Source of the DNA: Pogonophryne albipinna
Taxonomy: Eukaryota; Chordata; Actinopteri; Perciformes; Artedidraconidae
Direction: 5' to 3'
DNA length: 64,000 nt
Assembly: GCA_028583405.1 (NCBI GenBank)
Contig: CM053252.1
Span: 32,989,562 to 33,053,561 of the forward strand
A program made the translations under genes and the position numbers. Positions 44,783 to 55,690 of this stretch are shown here, in pieces. The notes below the pieces were generated by a model. That model was given only the letters and a program-made list of their open reading frames with translations, did no database searches and was not told where the DNA came from. Numbering within the stretch: position 1 is the stretch's first letter; each line of letters begins with the position of its first letter.

Positions 44783-45544
44783 AGAATGTGCTGCTGCACT
44801 TATTCTCAGTTTTATGACCGGTCAACTCTCGGTCACAGAGTCAGGCAAGTGATTCAGTGTCTCCAGATGTTGAGGATATCTCCAGTGTTCCCAGCTGTTG
44901 ATTAACTCTCTGTAAACTAGTTAAAAGGTATATCGAGAGAGAGGCTGGGCAGAATTGATGTGGCAACCCACCCGTGCAGTCAGAACCTCTTGCTGCTGTG
45001 ACTTGTGATATGAATTATCCTGCCGATACTTGTAATAAAACACCAGTGTTTGACATCAAAGCTCCAACTCTCCTCGTGTCTCTCTGAGTCCTGGCTCTCC
45101 ATTGCTGCAGAAGTTTCCCTTACACCCCCCACATAAAATGAGCACAATAAGCTTATAATGTAATAATAAGAATCAGTCTTTCTAATGTTATATAAAAATA
45201 GACTCCACAAGTTGCTCTTAGGGAGCGGACCTTCATCTCCTTTAAGCCGACCAATTACAGGTCAATTATAGCCTGATTCAACACAGAGCCGATACACGGA
45301 ACCGTGCCCTGGGTCAAATGAGTAGTTAGAAAAGGGACGTGAAACGTGAATATATGAAACGGGCTGTAAGTGCATGAAATGCACGTGGGGTTTTAAAGGA
45401 AGGCTCCAGTCATTAGATAGTTAATCAAAACTTCAGTATTTAGTGAAACATTATGTTTAAACCATACCCTGAAGAAATCAGCGATATTCCCCGGTAAATA
45501 ATGATTTTATAGCTCTTTTTTATCAAAACCTGTATATTCCGTCA

Positions 45545-46864
45545 AGCAGCTGCCATTTTGGCCATTTTCAGTAGTCACATGATCCGAAAAACTAGGTTGT
45601 GACGTCATCTATGCGTTCACTTTGTAAACACACCACGAAAACATGGCGGAGTATTTGAGTTTGGACTCGTCAGCCGAGGAAGAAGTTTAGAAAAATAAAG
45701 TCCAGGCGGACTTACTTTGAATTATCACTATAGGTATTCATTCCATCCAAATACAACTGTAAAAATAAATAAAAAGCATACTCTGTTATCCTCTTAGGCC
45801 CCACGGACCCGGTTCCGGGGCCGAAATTGCATCATTTGCAGGAAACAACGTCTAAGGAACCTTAATATTTAATAAACTATGAATATTTTATATCCATATA
45901 ATGGGGAAAAAACTAATTTAACTGATCTTTTTAATTTTTTTCTTCATAAAAAAACCACACAATGCTAACAGTGAGCCTCTGCATTAGCTCCGAGCTAAAA
46001 ATGCTAACCTATTACTGCACTGAAAATCACTCCTAGCTCCCTTATTACTTATCCTAGCTGCACATCCAACACATCGTTTATGATCGTAAAGACACAGAAT
46101 CTAACGGTGCTCACCTCAACACTGAAAGATACAAACTTACGACGTTATCAACAAAAACGTACATCAAAACAAGTGGCGCTAGGTGCTAACATGGCTTACC
46201 TTGGTCTTTGTCTGGTCTAAACTGGTCTTCAATGGCATTACAACGATAAAAACGATGATGTAGTTAATCCATAGGTTAATATCCAATGTGGCTGTGTCCC
46301 CTTTGAAATGTTCTGATAATCTATAAGCAATAAAACTGCAATTCCGTTATCTGCTGTCCGCTCTGTGCTCCGTGCGCTCTGGGCCCTGCTGCAATGCCTG
46401 CTGTTACGTAGTAAACAATAAGTAAAGTCTGCTGCGTAAGGTGCTTACGCTGGCTGGCATTGGCAGTGCACTGCATCCCCATTAAGTAATGGTTGATTAA
46501 TAAATCCCATTTTATGTTTCATCATACTCTCAGAGTAGTCGTCCGGAAACTTGAAATGTTCGCTGCATACATGCGCCTGTGGATCTTTCGGTTCGGGCCG
46601 AGCACATTTCGCTGGCCACTGCCTCCGAACGTACTTCCTACGCTTACCCGTTGGCAATAGATGGAACCGAGCATTCCGTGGATTGTTCCTATCCGAATTG
46701 TGGCAATGTTTCGCGATACAATGAGGCATATTTCTATGGAATTGAGAGAGTAACTAGAGTAAACAACATGAACAAAGCACATACGTCAATTTGTCCTCGA
46801 CACCAAACGCATAGTTCACGTCACTTCCGGTAAAATAAGTCATGTGACTTGTCAAAATGGCGCC
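45545..46864. mobile_element. Mosaic DNA transposon with THAP ORF, unit 3
   Basis: Counterpart of 13136-14450. It retains the TATAGG and GTGAGCCTCTG variants that units 1 and 2 lack in this element but carry in their TTAA element. Confidence 0.55.
46445..46729 (-). CDS. THAP-domain fragment, unit 3
   Basis: 94 residues, a single THAP domain with the same Cys/His ligands as in unit 1. One substitution (Ser to Pro after the RRQW motif) separates it from units 1 and 2. No downstream domain. Confidence 0.65.
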   Translation of the reverse strand: MPHCIAKHCHNSDRNNPRNARFHLLPTGKRRKYVRRQWPAKCARPEPKDPQAHVCSEHFKFPDDYSESMMKHKMGFINQPLLNGDAVHCQCQPA

Positions 46865-47147
46865 GCCCACAGGGTTGATGTTATTTCGGTAATTAATCAG
46901 TTTAAAATCACTGATAACGTCATCGGATTAAAAAAAAAAAAAAAAGACTGGCAGAGACTGGTCTGTTTTATCGGATGATAATTATTTAAAAATGCGTGTC
47001 ATGAGCATTCCCTCCCTTTAACATAAGATGGTGTCATATCAATATCATATCGGGAGTTTTATCATGAGAATGCTGTGCGTATGATAATGCATGGATGATC
47101 ATATCCTGGCTCACACAAGCCTGATGATGCATGGATGATTCCAGTTC

Positions 47148-47947
47148 TCACCCACATTTTGAACCCCCTGGGTGTGGCTTGCGTCGCATGTATTGCTTGA
47201 TGCTGCTGAATTTCCCCTTGAAAGGAATCATCATCTCATCCACAGAGTTGTGTTCTTCTGGTACCACCTGCAGGCATTTCTCTCTGAATGTATCAAGCCA
47301 GGGTCTGAGTTTCCAGAGTGTGTCTTTCTTTTCCATCTCTGACACTGTCAAGTTGTTAACAAAATGTAATTGTTATGTTTATGCATGGGGTTTTAGGTTG
47401 TTGTGTTGTTTTCTGTCCTTTTTCCCCTCTCTGCTCTTTCTCTCCTTCTCTGCAGGACTGGTGTGTGACAGGGGGCGTGGCTGGTATTCTCCTGGCTGCA
47501 GATGAGGCACACCTGTTCTCACTTCCCTAATCAACCCTCTCTTTAAGAGCCTGGCCCTCACTCTGCCAGAGTATTATATGCTGTTCGTCGATCCAGAGTG
47601 TTTCTCTACAGCCCAAGCCGAGTTTTTGTTTCTCTTTGCAGTTTTTGTGCAACTTTTTGAGTTTTTGGCCAGGAACGTTTTCCTTCTGTTTGTTTTTGGA
47701 CCTTTCTGCTACCAGCCAGCTCCCTGTCGACAGTACCTGCCATGGCCTAGTATTATTAATTAAACACCTTGAACTTTACTTGTGTCTGTCTCTGCTTTGG
47801 GGTCCAAGAATCCAAACGCCACAGTAATGATGTCAACAGATATTGGAATCTGTTGCGTGCCATCACATCAGAAACAGGGGGGTACCGTGTGTCTGTCTCC
47901 CAATACATACGGACTCCAGCCATTTCTGGCTTAGCCTATTATCATAA
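47148..47947 (-). pseudogene. piggyBac-type transposase remnant, unit 3
   Basis: Same split transposase core as in units 1 and 2, interrupted by the solo LTR at 47371-47823 and cut on its N-terminal side by the gypsy 5' LTR. Confidence 0.8.
47371..47823. mobile_element. Solo LTR, unit 3
   Basis: TGTTATG...GCCACA between GTAAT copies (47366-47370 and 47824-47828). Confidence 0.8.
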
Positions 47948-48531
47948 TGTAACCCACTCAAATAATGCAGTGAGTTTTTTCACCCTGTAATAACCAGCAA
48001 CTCCCACTCGGGGCAGTGCTGGGGCAGCAGAGTCTGCATATGAGGGAGGAGAGGAAGAGCAGGCCAGGTGTGGTTGTTAATGAGGCTCAATGAGTGGCAG
48101 CTGAGTGTGGGCCCTGTGTGTGTGTTCAAATTGTTTGATGATGTGCTTTTTTGATGCTGCGGGGAACCAGGAACTAGCAGAACCGACGGAAGTTTTTGTA
48201 GCTGCAGTTTTTGTCTTCTACTCACCAGAGAAAGGATTCTAAAGGATTCTACTCACCAGAAAAAGGATTCTAAAGGATTCTACTCACCAGAAAAAGGACT
48301 GATGGTCATTGGATTACCAGAGAGAGAGAGAAACTACAGACTACCCGGGTTCGATTAATGTTGTTTTGTCCATGATAGCAGATTGGGTTTCACTGGGGTG
48401 GATGAGGGGTTTGTGAAAGTGTTGTATGAATGTTTAATAAAATGCCGGCTATATTAATTTGATATTGTTTTTTCTATTTATATTATCTTCTACTCCTCAT
48501 TGAAAGCAACCTAGTACATAGAAGTGTTACA
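47948..48531 (+). repeat. 5' LTR, gypsy copy 4 (584 bp)
   Basis: TGTAAC...GTTACA ends, with one extra GT in the GTGTGTG run. The primer-site region starts at about 48532. Confidence 0.9.
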
Positions 48532-48696
48532 TTATTTGGCGAGCTAGCCAGGAGGAGTAGTTTGAATTGAATAATTGGAAAAACATTTTACATTTTTTGC
48601 TGGTAGATATGTTAATTCATACAATCATTTTTCTTTTCTTAATCTGTTATTCAAATTTCTCGTCTGTTTAGAAACTGTTTATCAATTCATTTAACT

Positions 48697-50286
48697 ATGA
48701 CTTCTGAGCAAGAATATGGTGTTGATGTTAAGAAGTCTGTGTATATTGAAGGTATTACAGCAACAGATACTGATGACCAGATTGCTGAATTCTGTTTACC
48801 CTTTGGGCCTGTTAACAAAGTGCTAAGGGTGAGGCAGACAGGGCAAGGCAGTGGTGTTAAAGCTTTAGTGGAATTTGAGTCTGAGGAATCTTTTCTAGAC
48901 CTAGCACCTAGCCTTCCACAGTGTTTCCCAAGTATAGCAGACCCTGAGATTATGTGGCGTGTAGATAGAGCTTACAAAACGTCACAGACCCCTAAGAAAA
49001 CCACACCCACAGTGCGTGCAGAACTCTTGCATCAGAATGACAGCTCAGTCTCTGAGAGTGATGCAGACTCTGATGACAGTAGGACTCCTTTGATACGCAG
49101 ACACACCAAGCTTACTCAAGGTGCTTCTCCAGAACTTGCCTCCAAAGCTAGAGGTAGGACAAAATCATTGCAGCAAGCTCATTCATTCAACAAAGCAGCA
49201 TCAGACAACAGCATTATCAATCCCCCTGAGATTCAAAGGATCATCGTAGAGCATGTTATTAAGAATGATGGCTCCAATGCATCAAATCCAGGATCCAAAT
49301 GGCTTCGTCCTTTCTCAGGAAGAGATCCTAAGCCCCCAAATGAAGTGGACTTTGAGACATGGTCTCTCCATGTGGAGCTTATGATGCATGATAACCCCAC
49401 TGTTGATATCCAGCGACGTAAGATTTTGGAGAGCCTGCTTCCACCCGCTTCTAGCTTAGTAAGACAGCTAGGTCCATATGCAACTCCCCGTGATTATGTC
49501 AAACTTCTCGACTCAGCATATGGGTTAGTTGAGGATGGGGAAGAGATCTTTGCAAGGTTTCTTGGCACACAACAAAACACAGGAGAGAAAGCCTCTGAGT
49601 TTCTGCAGCGACTGCAAGCATTGCTGAACACAGCTATACAGAGAGGTGGCATTTTAAATGCAGAAGCAAACAGACTCTTGTTGAGACAGTTTCGTCGTGG
49701 ATGTTGGGATCAGTCACTTCTTCTAGCATTACAGCAAGAAATTAACTCTGCAACACCACCTGACTTTTCAGACTTCTTACTGCAGTTGCGTACAGAAGAA
49801 GATAGGAGAGCTTCTAAGCTTGATCGTATGCATCGTCATTTTGGGGGAACAAAAACAAAATCATCTGTAAATATGCAGCTTGTGCCAGAGGTTTTTCCTT
49901 ATGATGCAATGCTAATGTACTCCAGAAGTACATGACAGAAACAGAAGATTTAAGGAAGCAGGTGGCTGAACTAAAAAATGCAGCTCAGCAAGAAGGAAGA
50001 TCAAAGAACACAGCAATACTCTAACAACCCAAATCCAGCCCAGGAATATCCCCGTGCTAAAGCAGCAGCAGATCTTCAAGCGCAGCTAGCAGCAACTCAT
50101 CCTCCCAGGCCAAGGGCTTGGTTCTGTTTTAAATGTGGCAATGATGGCCACATAGCAAGACATTGCGAAAATCCACCAAATAAACCCTTGGTAGATCAGA
50201 AATACAATGAGTTGAAGGCAAGGCAAAAGGAATGGCAGAGCAAATTCGGCCATTTAAACTGGACCGGGTCGCAGTGGAGGGAATAA
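48697..50286 (+). pseudogene. gypsy Gag, copy 4, with two offsetting one-base changes
   Basis: Identical in layout to the open Gag of copy 3: RRM-like N-terminus, Ser-rich linker, PNMA-like capsid, coiled coil and CCHC knuckle. A base is missing near 49908 and an extra A is present in the run near 49977. Between them the frame is wrong for about 70 nt and meets a TGA at 49933-49935, so the predicted product ends at 412 residues, before the knuckle. Downstream (49978-50286) the normal frame returns and runs to the Gag stop at 50284-50286. Either change could be an assembly error, since the Pol that follows is perfect. Confidence 0.8.
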
Positions 50287-53200
50287 CTGCACCCAGTGAT
50301 GAACTGAAATGTCCCATACAAAAACAAGAAAGAGAAACAGTTACCAGTAAAAATAATTCTTCAACTCAGTCATCTGATGTTCTTCTTCCAAGAGGATTGA
50401 TAGGCCCCAAGTGTACAGCAACTGTCACTATTGAAGGAGTTCAGTGTGTAAGCCTTCTTGATTCCGGTTCCCAAGTGACTACAATTTCAAAGTCATTTCA
50501 TGAAAACCATCTCTCACATCGACCAATCTTCCCTATTCAAGATCTTTTGGACATAGAGGGCGCTGGTGGTCAAGAAGTGCCTTATCTGGGGTATGTCCAA
50601 GCTAACATCCATTTTCCAGAGGATGTCATGGGGAAGGCTGAAAGAGTTGTTACTCTTGCACTTGTTGTGCCTGATCATAGAACAAACATGGATGTTCCTT
50701 TGTTGATAGGCACTAATACACTGGACCCTCTGTATGCAAAGTGTGCACAGAACAAGTTTGGAAAGTATAGTTCCAGAGCCAGCCATTGTTTCCAACTGGT
50801 GAAACATCTATACCAGAGATACAAAATACATCAACAAAATGGCAGAGTTGGGACTGTGAAGCTGCAGAGCAAAAAGTGCATCACCATTCCCGCAGGAGAG
50901 AGGGTGGCTTTAACAGGATATGCCAGACATGTCCCTGTAGCAGCTGATGTGACACTCTTGGTTGAGCCCCCTCAGTCAAACTTACCTGGTGGTCTCTTCT
51001 TTTGCAGTTACATCATGACAAGTCCATCATGTCCATCCTTCAAGGTGCCTGTTCTGGTAAAAAATGAGACTGCAAGGGACATCACAGTACCTGCAGGTCA
51101 CATCATTGCTGAGCTCTCTCTTACCAAAGCTGTGTCATCATTGCCATCACATGATGCTAAAGCTACATCAAGTGAACCATCTCATCCTGCATCAGCTTCT
51201 GCAACCTGCAACGCTATGAATGTATCTGATTCTAGTAAACTTACCTTTGACTTTGCTGACTCTCCTTTGTCTGAAGAGTGGAAGGAGAGAATCACCAAGA
51301 AGTTAAATTCAGCGTCAGAAGCCTTTGCACATAGTGATCTCGACTATGGTCATACTACTGAGATCAAACATCGAATCCGCCTTTCAGACCCATCTCCCTT
51401 TAAACAAAGACCCAGACCTATCCATCCTTCTGATTATGAGGCTGTCAGGCTTCATTTAAAAGAACTTCAAGAAGCTAACATAATCCGTGAATCAGAGAGC
51501 CCCTTTGCTTCTCCAATTGTTGTGGTGAAGAAAAAGAATGGTGAAATCAGGTTGTGCATCGACTACCGTAAACTGAACCGACAAACCATCAAAGATGCAT
51601 ATGCTTTGCCCAACATTGAGGAAGCTTTCTCAGCCTTAATAGGGTCCAAGTGGTTCTCTATTATGGATCTTAAATCTGGCTATTATCAGGTGGAGATGGA
51701 GGAGGAAGACAAGTTCAAGACAGCTTTTGTGACACCTATGGGATTCTGGGAGTTTAACAGAATGCCGCAGGGAGTAACGAATGCTCCCAGTACTTTTCAA
51801 AGAGTAATGGAAAAGTGTGTGGGTAGCATGAACTTGAGTGAAGCCTTAGTCTTTCTTGACGACGTCATTGTTTTCTCTGCCACACTCGAGGAACATGAGG
51901 ACCGACTTCTGAGAGTACTAAACAGGCTGAAGGAATATGGCTTAAAGCTTTCACCAAAGAAATGTCAATTCTTCAGGACATCTGTCAAATATCTAGGCCA
52001 TGTTGTTTCAGAAAAAGGAGTGGAAACGGACCCAGCCAAGATAGCGGCCCTTACTACCTGGCCCAGGCCCAATAACATCAAGGAACTCAAGTCTTTTCTT
52101 GGTTTTGCTGGATATTACAGGAGGTTTATAAAGGACTACTCCAAAATTGCAAAACCCCTCAATGACTTAACAGCTGGGTACCTGCCACCAAAGCGAAAGT
52201 CCACCTACTCATGCCGAAACTCAAAGTGTGTGGATTTCAAAAAGCCCTTCAATGACAAATGGACATCAGCAGCCGAGGATGCATTCAACAGTCTCATTCA
52301 CATGCTCACTACAGCTCCTATTCTTGGTTTTGCAGACGCCAAGAAACCATACATTGTGCACACCGACGCAAGCATCAATGGCCTTGGTGCCGCCTTGTAT
52401 CAGGAGCAGGAAGGCAAATTGAGAGTGGTTGCCTATGCAAGCCGGGGACTCTCCCAATGTGAGCGAAGATATCCTGCACATAAACTTGAATTCCTCTCTC
52501 TTAAGTGGGCTGTTACAGAGAAGTTCTTCGATTATCTATATGGAGCAAAATTCACGGTCATGACAGATAACAACCCGCTCACATATATATTGACGTCTGC
52601 AAAACTTGATGCAGCAGGGCATCGTTGGTTGGCTGCTCTTTCCAGCTTTGACTTTAATATCCAGTACAGAGCTGGGAAAAAGAACCAAGATGCAGATGCT
52701 CTTTCCAGACGTCCACATCCTCATGACCAAGACACAGTGGATTTCAGTACTGAGGATGAAGATAACCGCATTGAGAGGTTCATTGCTCAGTTCCTGAAAA
52801 ATGACAAAGGAACTGATTTCTCAAGTGAAGCTGTGAAGGCTGTGTGTCAGAGGCATCAGTTGTCTTCAGGTGCAGATCCAGGAGCAATCCAGCCTGTACC
52901 TATTGAGTGCCTGGCAATTGATGTCACTGCCATACCAGCAGGTTTCCGTCAAACTGATGTGCTTGGGTCCTGTACATTGCCACAAATGTCACTTGAAGAC
53001 TGGGTACGTGAACAGGGACAAGATCAAATCATCAGTAGAGTAATTGCCATCTTGAATTCAGGAAACCGTCTGACATACAGAACAAGGCAGCGGGAAGACA
53101 GAGAAGTCCAGCTGATGTTGAGAGTATTGGACCAATTGGTCATGATCGATGGAGTCTTATACAGAAAACGCATCAGCCAAGGAGAACCTTCCTATCAGCT

Positions 53201-55031
53201 TGTCCTTCCAAAGAGTCAGAGAAAAACATCACTTGAAAGCCTCCACGATGCTGTTGGGCACATGGGTGTGGAGAGAACCCTTGACTTAGTTCGTGCCCGA
53301 TTCTATTGGCCACGGATGGCCGTAGATGTCAATGAAAAAATCAGGACTTGTGAGAGGTGTGTCAGGAGAAAGGCACGAGCTGAAAGGAATGCTCCACTGG
53401 TGAATATAAGAACTTGCCGCCCTTTGGAGCTAGTCTGCATGGACTACCTTTCCCTTGAGCCAGATGGAAGAGGAACCAAGGACATCTTGGTCATAACGGA
53501 TCATTTCACAAAATATGCTGTTGCAGTTCCTACAGCAGATCAAAAAGCAAAGACGGTAGCAAAAGCTCTATGGAACAACTTTTTCATCCACTATGGATTT
53601 CCTGAGCGATTGCATAGCGACCAGGGTCGTGATTTTGAGTCAACCCTGATCAAAGAGCTTTGCTCACTTCTAGGCATCAAAAAGACAAGGACTACACCTT
53701 ATCATCCACGTGGAAATCCTGTGGAGCGATTCAACAGAACCCTTCTTGCAATGTTGGGAACACTTGAAGAAGGAGACAAAATCAAATGGAGGGATTTTGT
53801 GCAACCCCTCGTTCATGCATATAATTGCACAAAAAATGACACCACAGGCTTTTCTCCCTATCAACTCATGTTTGGCCGGCAGCCAAGGCTTCCAATTGAC
53901 ATTGCCTTTGGTCTGAGTCCAGAGAGATCCAAACTATCTCATTCAGAGTATGTCAAGAAGTTGACCGAAAGTCTAACTGAAAGCTACCGTTTAGCTACTG
54001 AACATAGTCGGAAAAATGCTTTTCAGAACAAACAGAGGTATGACAACAAAGTAAGAGAATCTACCCTGGCAGCAGGAGACCGAGTCCTCGTAAGAAACGT
54101 CAGTTTCAGGGGAAAACATAAAATTGCTGATCGCTGGAGTAAAACCATATACACTGTGGTTAAACAAATCCAAGACTCACCTGTCTATGTCGTGGTGCCA
54201 GAGAACACAGGAGGACCTGAAAAAGTGTTACACAGAGACTTGCTTTTGCCCTGTGGATTTCTACCGTCTGATGTTGAACAGGTATGCCCTCAAAAATCTA
54301 AAACCAGACAAGAACCAAATACAGTTTCACTTCCTGATGTTCCTGAAGCTCTCGCTGAGGTTGAAGATGAAATGCCTCACATGGAAGATGAAGTTGAGTA
54401 CTACTCCCACTACGACACACTGATGGAAGAGACAGCAGTCACATTGATGGACAAGGAACAAAGTAGCCCGATCACACAAGAGAATAGTGGATTCGGAGGA
54501 GAGCCTCATACTGAAGGAACAGCTGAAAGAGACTTTCACATGGAAGACCAATGTGTCTCTGAGAGTCAGGAAGTGGATTTGAGTTTTAATGTGTCTTCTC
54601 TCAATCCTGAAGTTCCAGCATTCCAACCCAATGGAGTTAAAGTTGAGGAAAACTGGGAAGAAATCCAAATTCAGCACTCACCTCAGCATCAGATTGTAGG
54701 AACTGAGGAAAGTCTCCCTCACATTCCAGTGAACCAGAATGAGTTATGTAGCCCAAATACAACCGAAAGTGGAATACAAACGGAAAATGGGGAAGAGAAC
54801 GCACAGCCAGAAAGTATTGTCCCTTCTCATGAAGAGGAAACGGTACTGAGAAGATCCTCCAGAGAAAGAAGAGCTCCTGATAGGCTAACATATCAAACCT
54901 TAGGGAACCCCCTGGTGACACTTATGCACTCTATCTTAAGTGGGTTGGATCAGGCTTTCTCCCAAACTCTCAACTTTGACACTGTACCCTATATATACCA
55001 GTTAACCCCTTTAACTTCTGAGATAGTGTAG
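50232..55031 (+). CDS. gypsy Pol polyprotein (1,599 codons), copy 4
   Basis: This is the enzymatic polyprotein of the retrotransposon. Protease: DSGS at residues 77-80. Reverse transcriptase: about 380-570, with FLDD at 541-544. RNase H: about 700-830, with the first catalytic Asp at 712 in VHTDAS. Integrase: zinc region from His1005 to a Cys-x2-Cys near 1040, and catalytic Asp1071, Asp1130 and Glu1165, followed by a GPY/F-like module near 1290. There is no chromodomain; the end is an acidic tail closing with a basic RRSSRERRAPDRL motif. It lies in the -1 frame relative to gag and overlaps it by 55 nt. The ATG at 50232 is probably not used; entry by frameshift at 50253-50259 is expected. No envelope gene is present. 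Confidence 0.9.
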   Translation: MAEQIRPFKLDRVAVEGITAPSDELKCPIQKQERETVTSKNNSSTQSSDVLLPRGLIGPKCTATVTIEGVQCVSLLDSGSQVTTISKSFHENHLSHRPIFPIQDLLDIEGAGGQEVPYLGYVQANIHFPEDVMGKAERVVTLALVVPDHRTNMDVPLLIGTNTLDPLYAKCAQNKFGKYSSRASHCFQLVKHLYQRYKIHQQNGRVGTVKLQSKKCITIPAGERVALTGYARHVPVAADVTLLVEPPQSNLPGGLFFCSYIMTSPSCPSFKVPVLVKNETARDITVPAGHIIAELSLTKAVSSLPSHDAKATSSEPSHPASASATCNAMNVSDSSKLTFDFADSPLSEEWKERITKKLNSASEAFAHSDLDYGHTTEIKHRIRLSDPSPFKQRPRPIHPSDYEAVRLHLKELQEANIIRESESPFASPIVVVKKKNGEIRLCIDYRKLNRQTIKDAYALPNIEEAFSALIGSKWFSIMDLKSGYYQVEMEEEDKFKTAFVTPMGFWEFNRMPQGVTNAPSTFQRVMEKCVGSMNLSEALVFLDDVIVFSATLEEHEDRLLRVLNRLKEYGLKLSPKKCQFFRTSVKYLGHVVSEKGVETDPAKIAALTTWPRPNNIKELKSFLGFAGYYRRFIKDYSKIAKPLNDLTAGYLPPKRKSTYSCRNSKCVDFKKPFNDKWTSAAEDAFNSLIHMLTTAPILGFADAKKPYIVHTDASINGLGAALYQEQEGKLRVVAYASRGLSQCERRYPAHKLEFLSLKWAVTEKFFDYLYGAKFTVMTDNNPLTYILTSAKLDAAGHRWLAALSSFDFNIQYRAGKKNQDADALSRRPHPHDQDTVDFSTEDEDNRIERFIAQFLKNDKGTDFSSEAVKAVCQRHQLSSGADPGAIQPVPIECLAIDVTAIPAGFRQTDVLGSCTLPQMSLEDWVREQGQDQIISRVIAILNSGNRLTYRTRQREDREVQLMLRVLDQLVMIDGVLYRKRISQGEPSYQLVLPKSQRKTSLESLHDAVGHMGVERTLDLVRARFYWPRMAVDVNEKIRTCERCVRRKARAERNAPLVNIRTCRPLELVCMDYLSLEPDGRGTKDILVITDHFTKYAVAVPTADQKAKTVAKALWNNFFIHYGFPERLHSDQGRDFESTLIKELCSLLGIKKTRTTPYHPRGNPVERFNRTLLAMLGTLEEGDKIKWRDFVQPLVHAYNCTKNDTTGFSPYQLMFGRQPRLPIDIAFGLSPERSKLSHSEYVKKLTESLTESYRLATEHSRKNAFQNKQRYDNKVRESTLAAGDRVLVRNVSFRGKHKIADRWSKTIYTVVKQIQDSPVYVVVPENTGGPEKVLHRDLLLPCGFLPSDVEQVCPQKSKTRQEPNTVSLPDVPEALAEVEDEMPHMEDEVEYYSHYDTLMEETAVTLMDKEQSSPITQENSGFGGEPHTEGTAERDFHMEDQCVSESQEVDLSFNVSSLNPEVPAFQPNGVKVEENWEEIQIQHSPQHQIVGTEESLPHIPVNQNELCSPNTTESGIQTENGEENAQPESIVPSHEEETVLRRSSRERRAPDRLTYQTLGNPLVTLMHSILSGLDQAFSQTLNFDTVPYIYQLTPLTSEIV
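50253..50294 (+). promoter_or_regulatory. -1 ribosomal frameshift signal at the gag-pol overlap
   Basis: The heptamer TTTAAAC (50253-50259) is read as T TTA AAC in the Gag frame. After a 6-nt spacer, 50266-50275 pairs with 50286-50294 (GGGT plus GCAGT with ACTGC plus ACCC, one bulged C), giving a 9-bp stem with a 10-nt loop that contains part of the Gag stop codon. The loop GGGA (50279-50282) could pair with TCCC at 50312-50315 as a pseudoknot. The same sequence is present in copies 1 and 3. Confidence 0.8.
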
Positions 55032-55073
55032 GGTGCAACATGCAAGGATGCATGCAGATTTAGGGGGGGAGAA

Positions 55074-55686
55074 TGTAACCCACTCAAATAATGCAGTGAG
55101 TTTTTTCACCCTGTAATAACCAGCAACTCCCACTCGGGGCAGTGCTGGGGCAGCAGAGTCTGCATATGAGGGAGGAGAGGAAGAGCAGGCCAGGTGTGGT
55201 TGTTAATGAGGCTCAATGAGTGGCAGCTGAGTGTGGGCCCTGTGTGTGTTCAAATTGTTTGATGATGTGCTTTTTTGATGCTGCGGGGAACCAGGAACTA
55301 GCAGAACCGACGGAAGTTTTTGTAGCTGCAGTTTTTGTCTTCTACTCACCAGAGAAAGGATTCTAAAGGATTCTACTCACCAGAAAAAGGATTCTAAAGG
55401 ATTCTACTCACCAGAAAAAGGATTCTAAAGGATTCTACTCACCAGAAAAAGGACTGATGGTCATTGGATTACCAGAGAGAGAGAGAAACTACAGACTACC
55501 CGGGTTCGATTAATGTTGTTTTGTCCATGATAGCAGATTGGGTTTCACTGGGGTGGATGAGGGGTTTGTGAAAGTGTTGTATGAATGTTTAATAAAATGC
55601 CGGCTATATTAATTTGATATTGTTTTTTCTATTTATATTATCTTCTACTCCTCATTGAAAGCAACCTAGTACATAGAAGTGTTACA
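55074..55686 (+). repeat. 3' LTR, gypsy copy 4 (613 bp)
   Basis: It contains four units of the 31-bp minisatellite (about 55340-55450), where the other LTRs have three. Its variants match the 5' LTR type, unlike the 3' LTRs of copies 2 and 3. The polypurine tract is at 55062-55073. Confidence 0.9.
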
Positions 55687-55690
55687 ATAA

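Larger units (their letters stand above)
34284..50152 (+). repeat. Tandem array unit 3 (15.87 kb)
   Basis: Direct repeat lacking the TTAA element but keeping all exons of the secreted-protein gene. It is intermediate between units 1/2 and unit 4 in its shared lesions. Confidence 0.9.
47948..55686 (+). mobile_element. Ty3/gypsy retrotransposon copy 4, best-preserved
   Basis: A full-length element between ATAA duplications (47944-47947 and 55687-55690). Pol is uninterrupted over 1,599 codons. Gag has two nearby one-base changes that offset each other. The 3' LTR is 31 bp longer than the others. This unit branches first among the four, so it is the best guide to the inserted state. Confidence 0.95.

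Noticed and set aside
47948..55686. Endogenous retrovirus with an envelope
   Set aside because: After the integrase there is only an acidic tail and then the polypurine tract; no signal peptide or membrane segment is seen.
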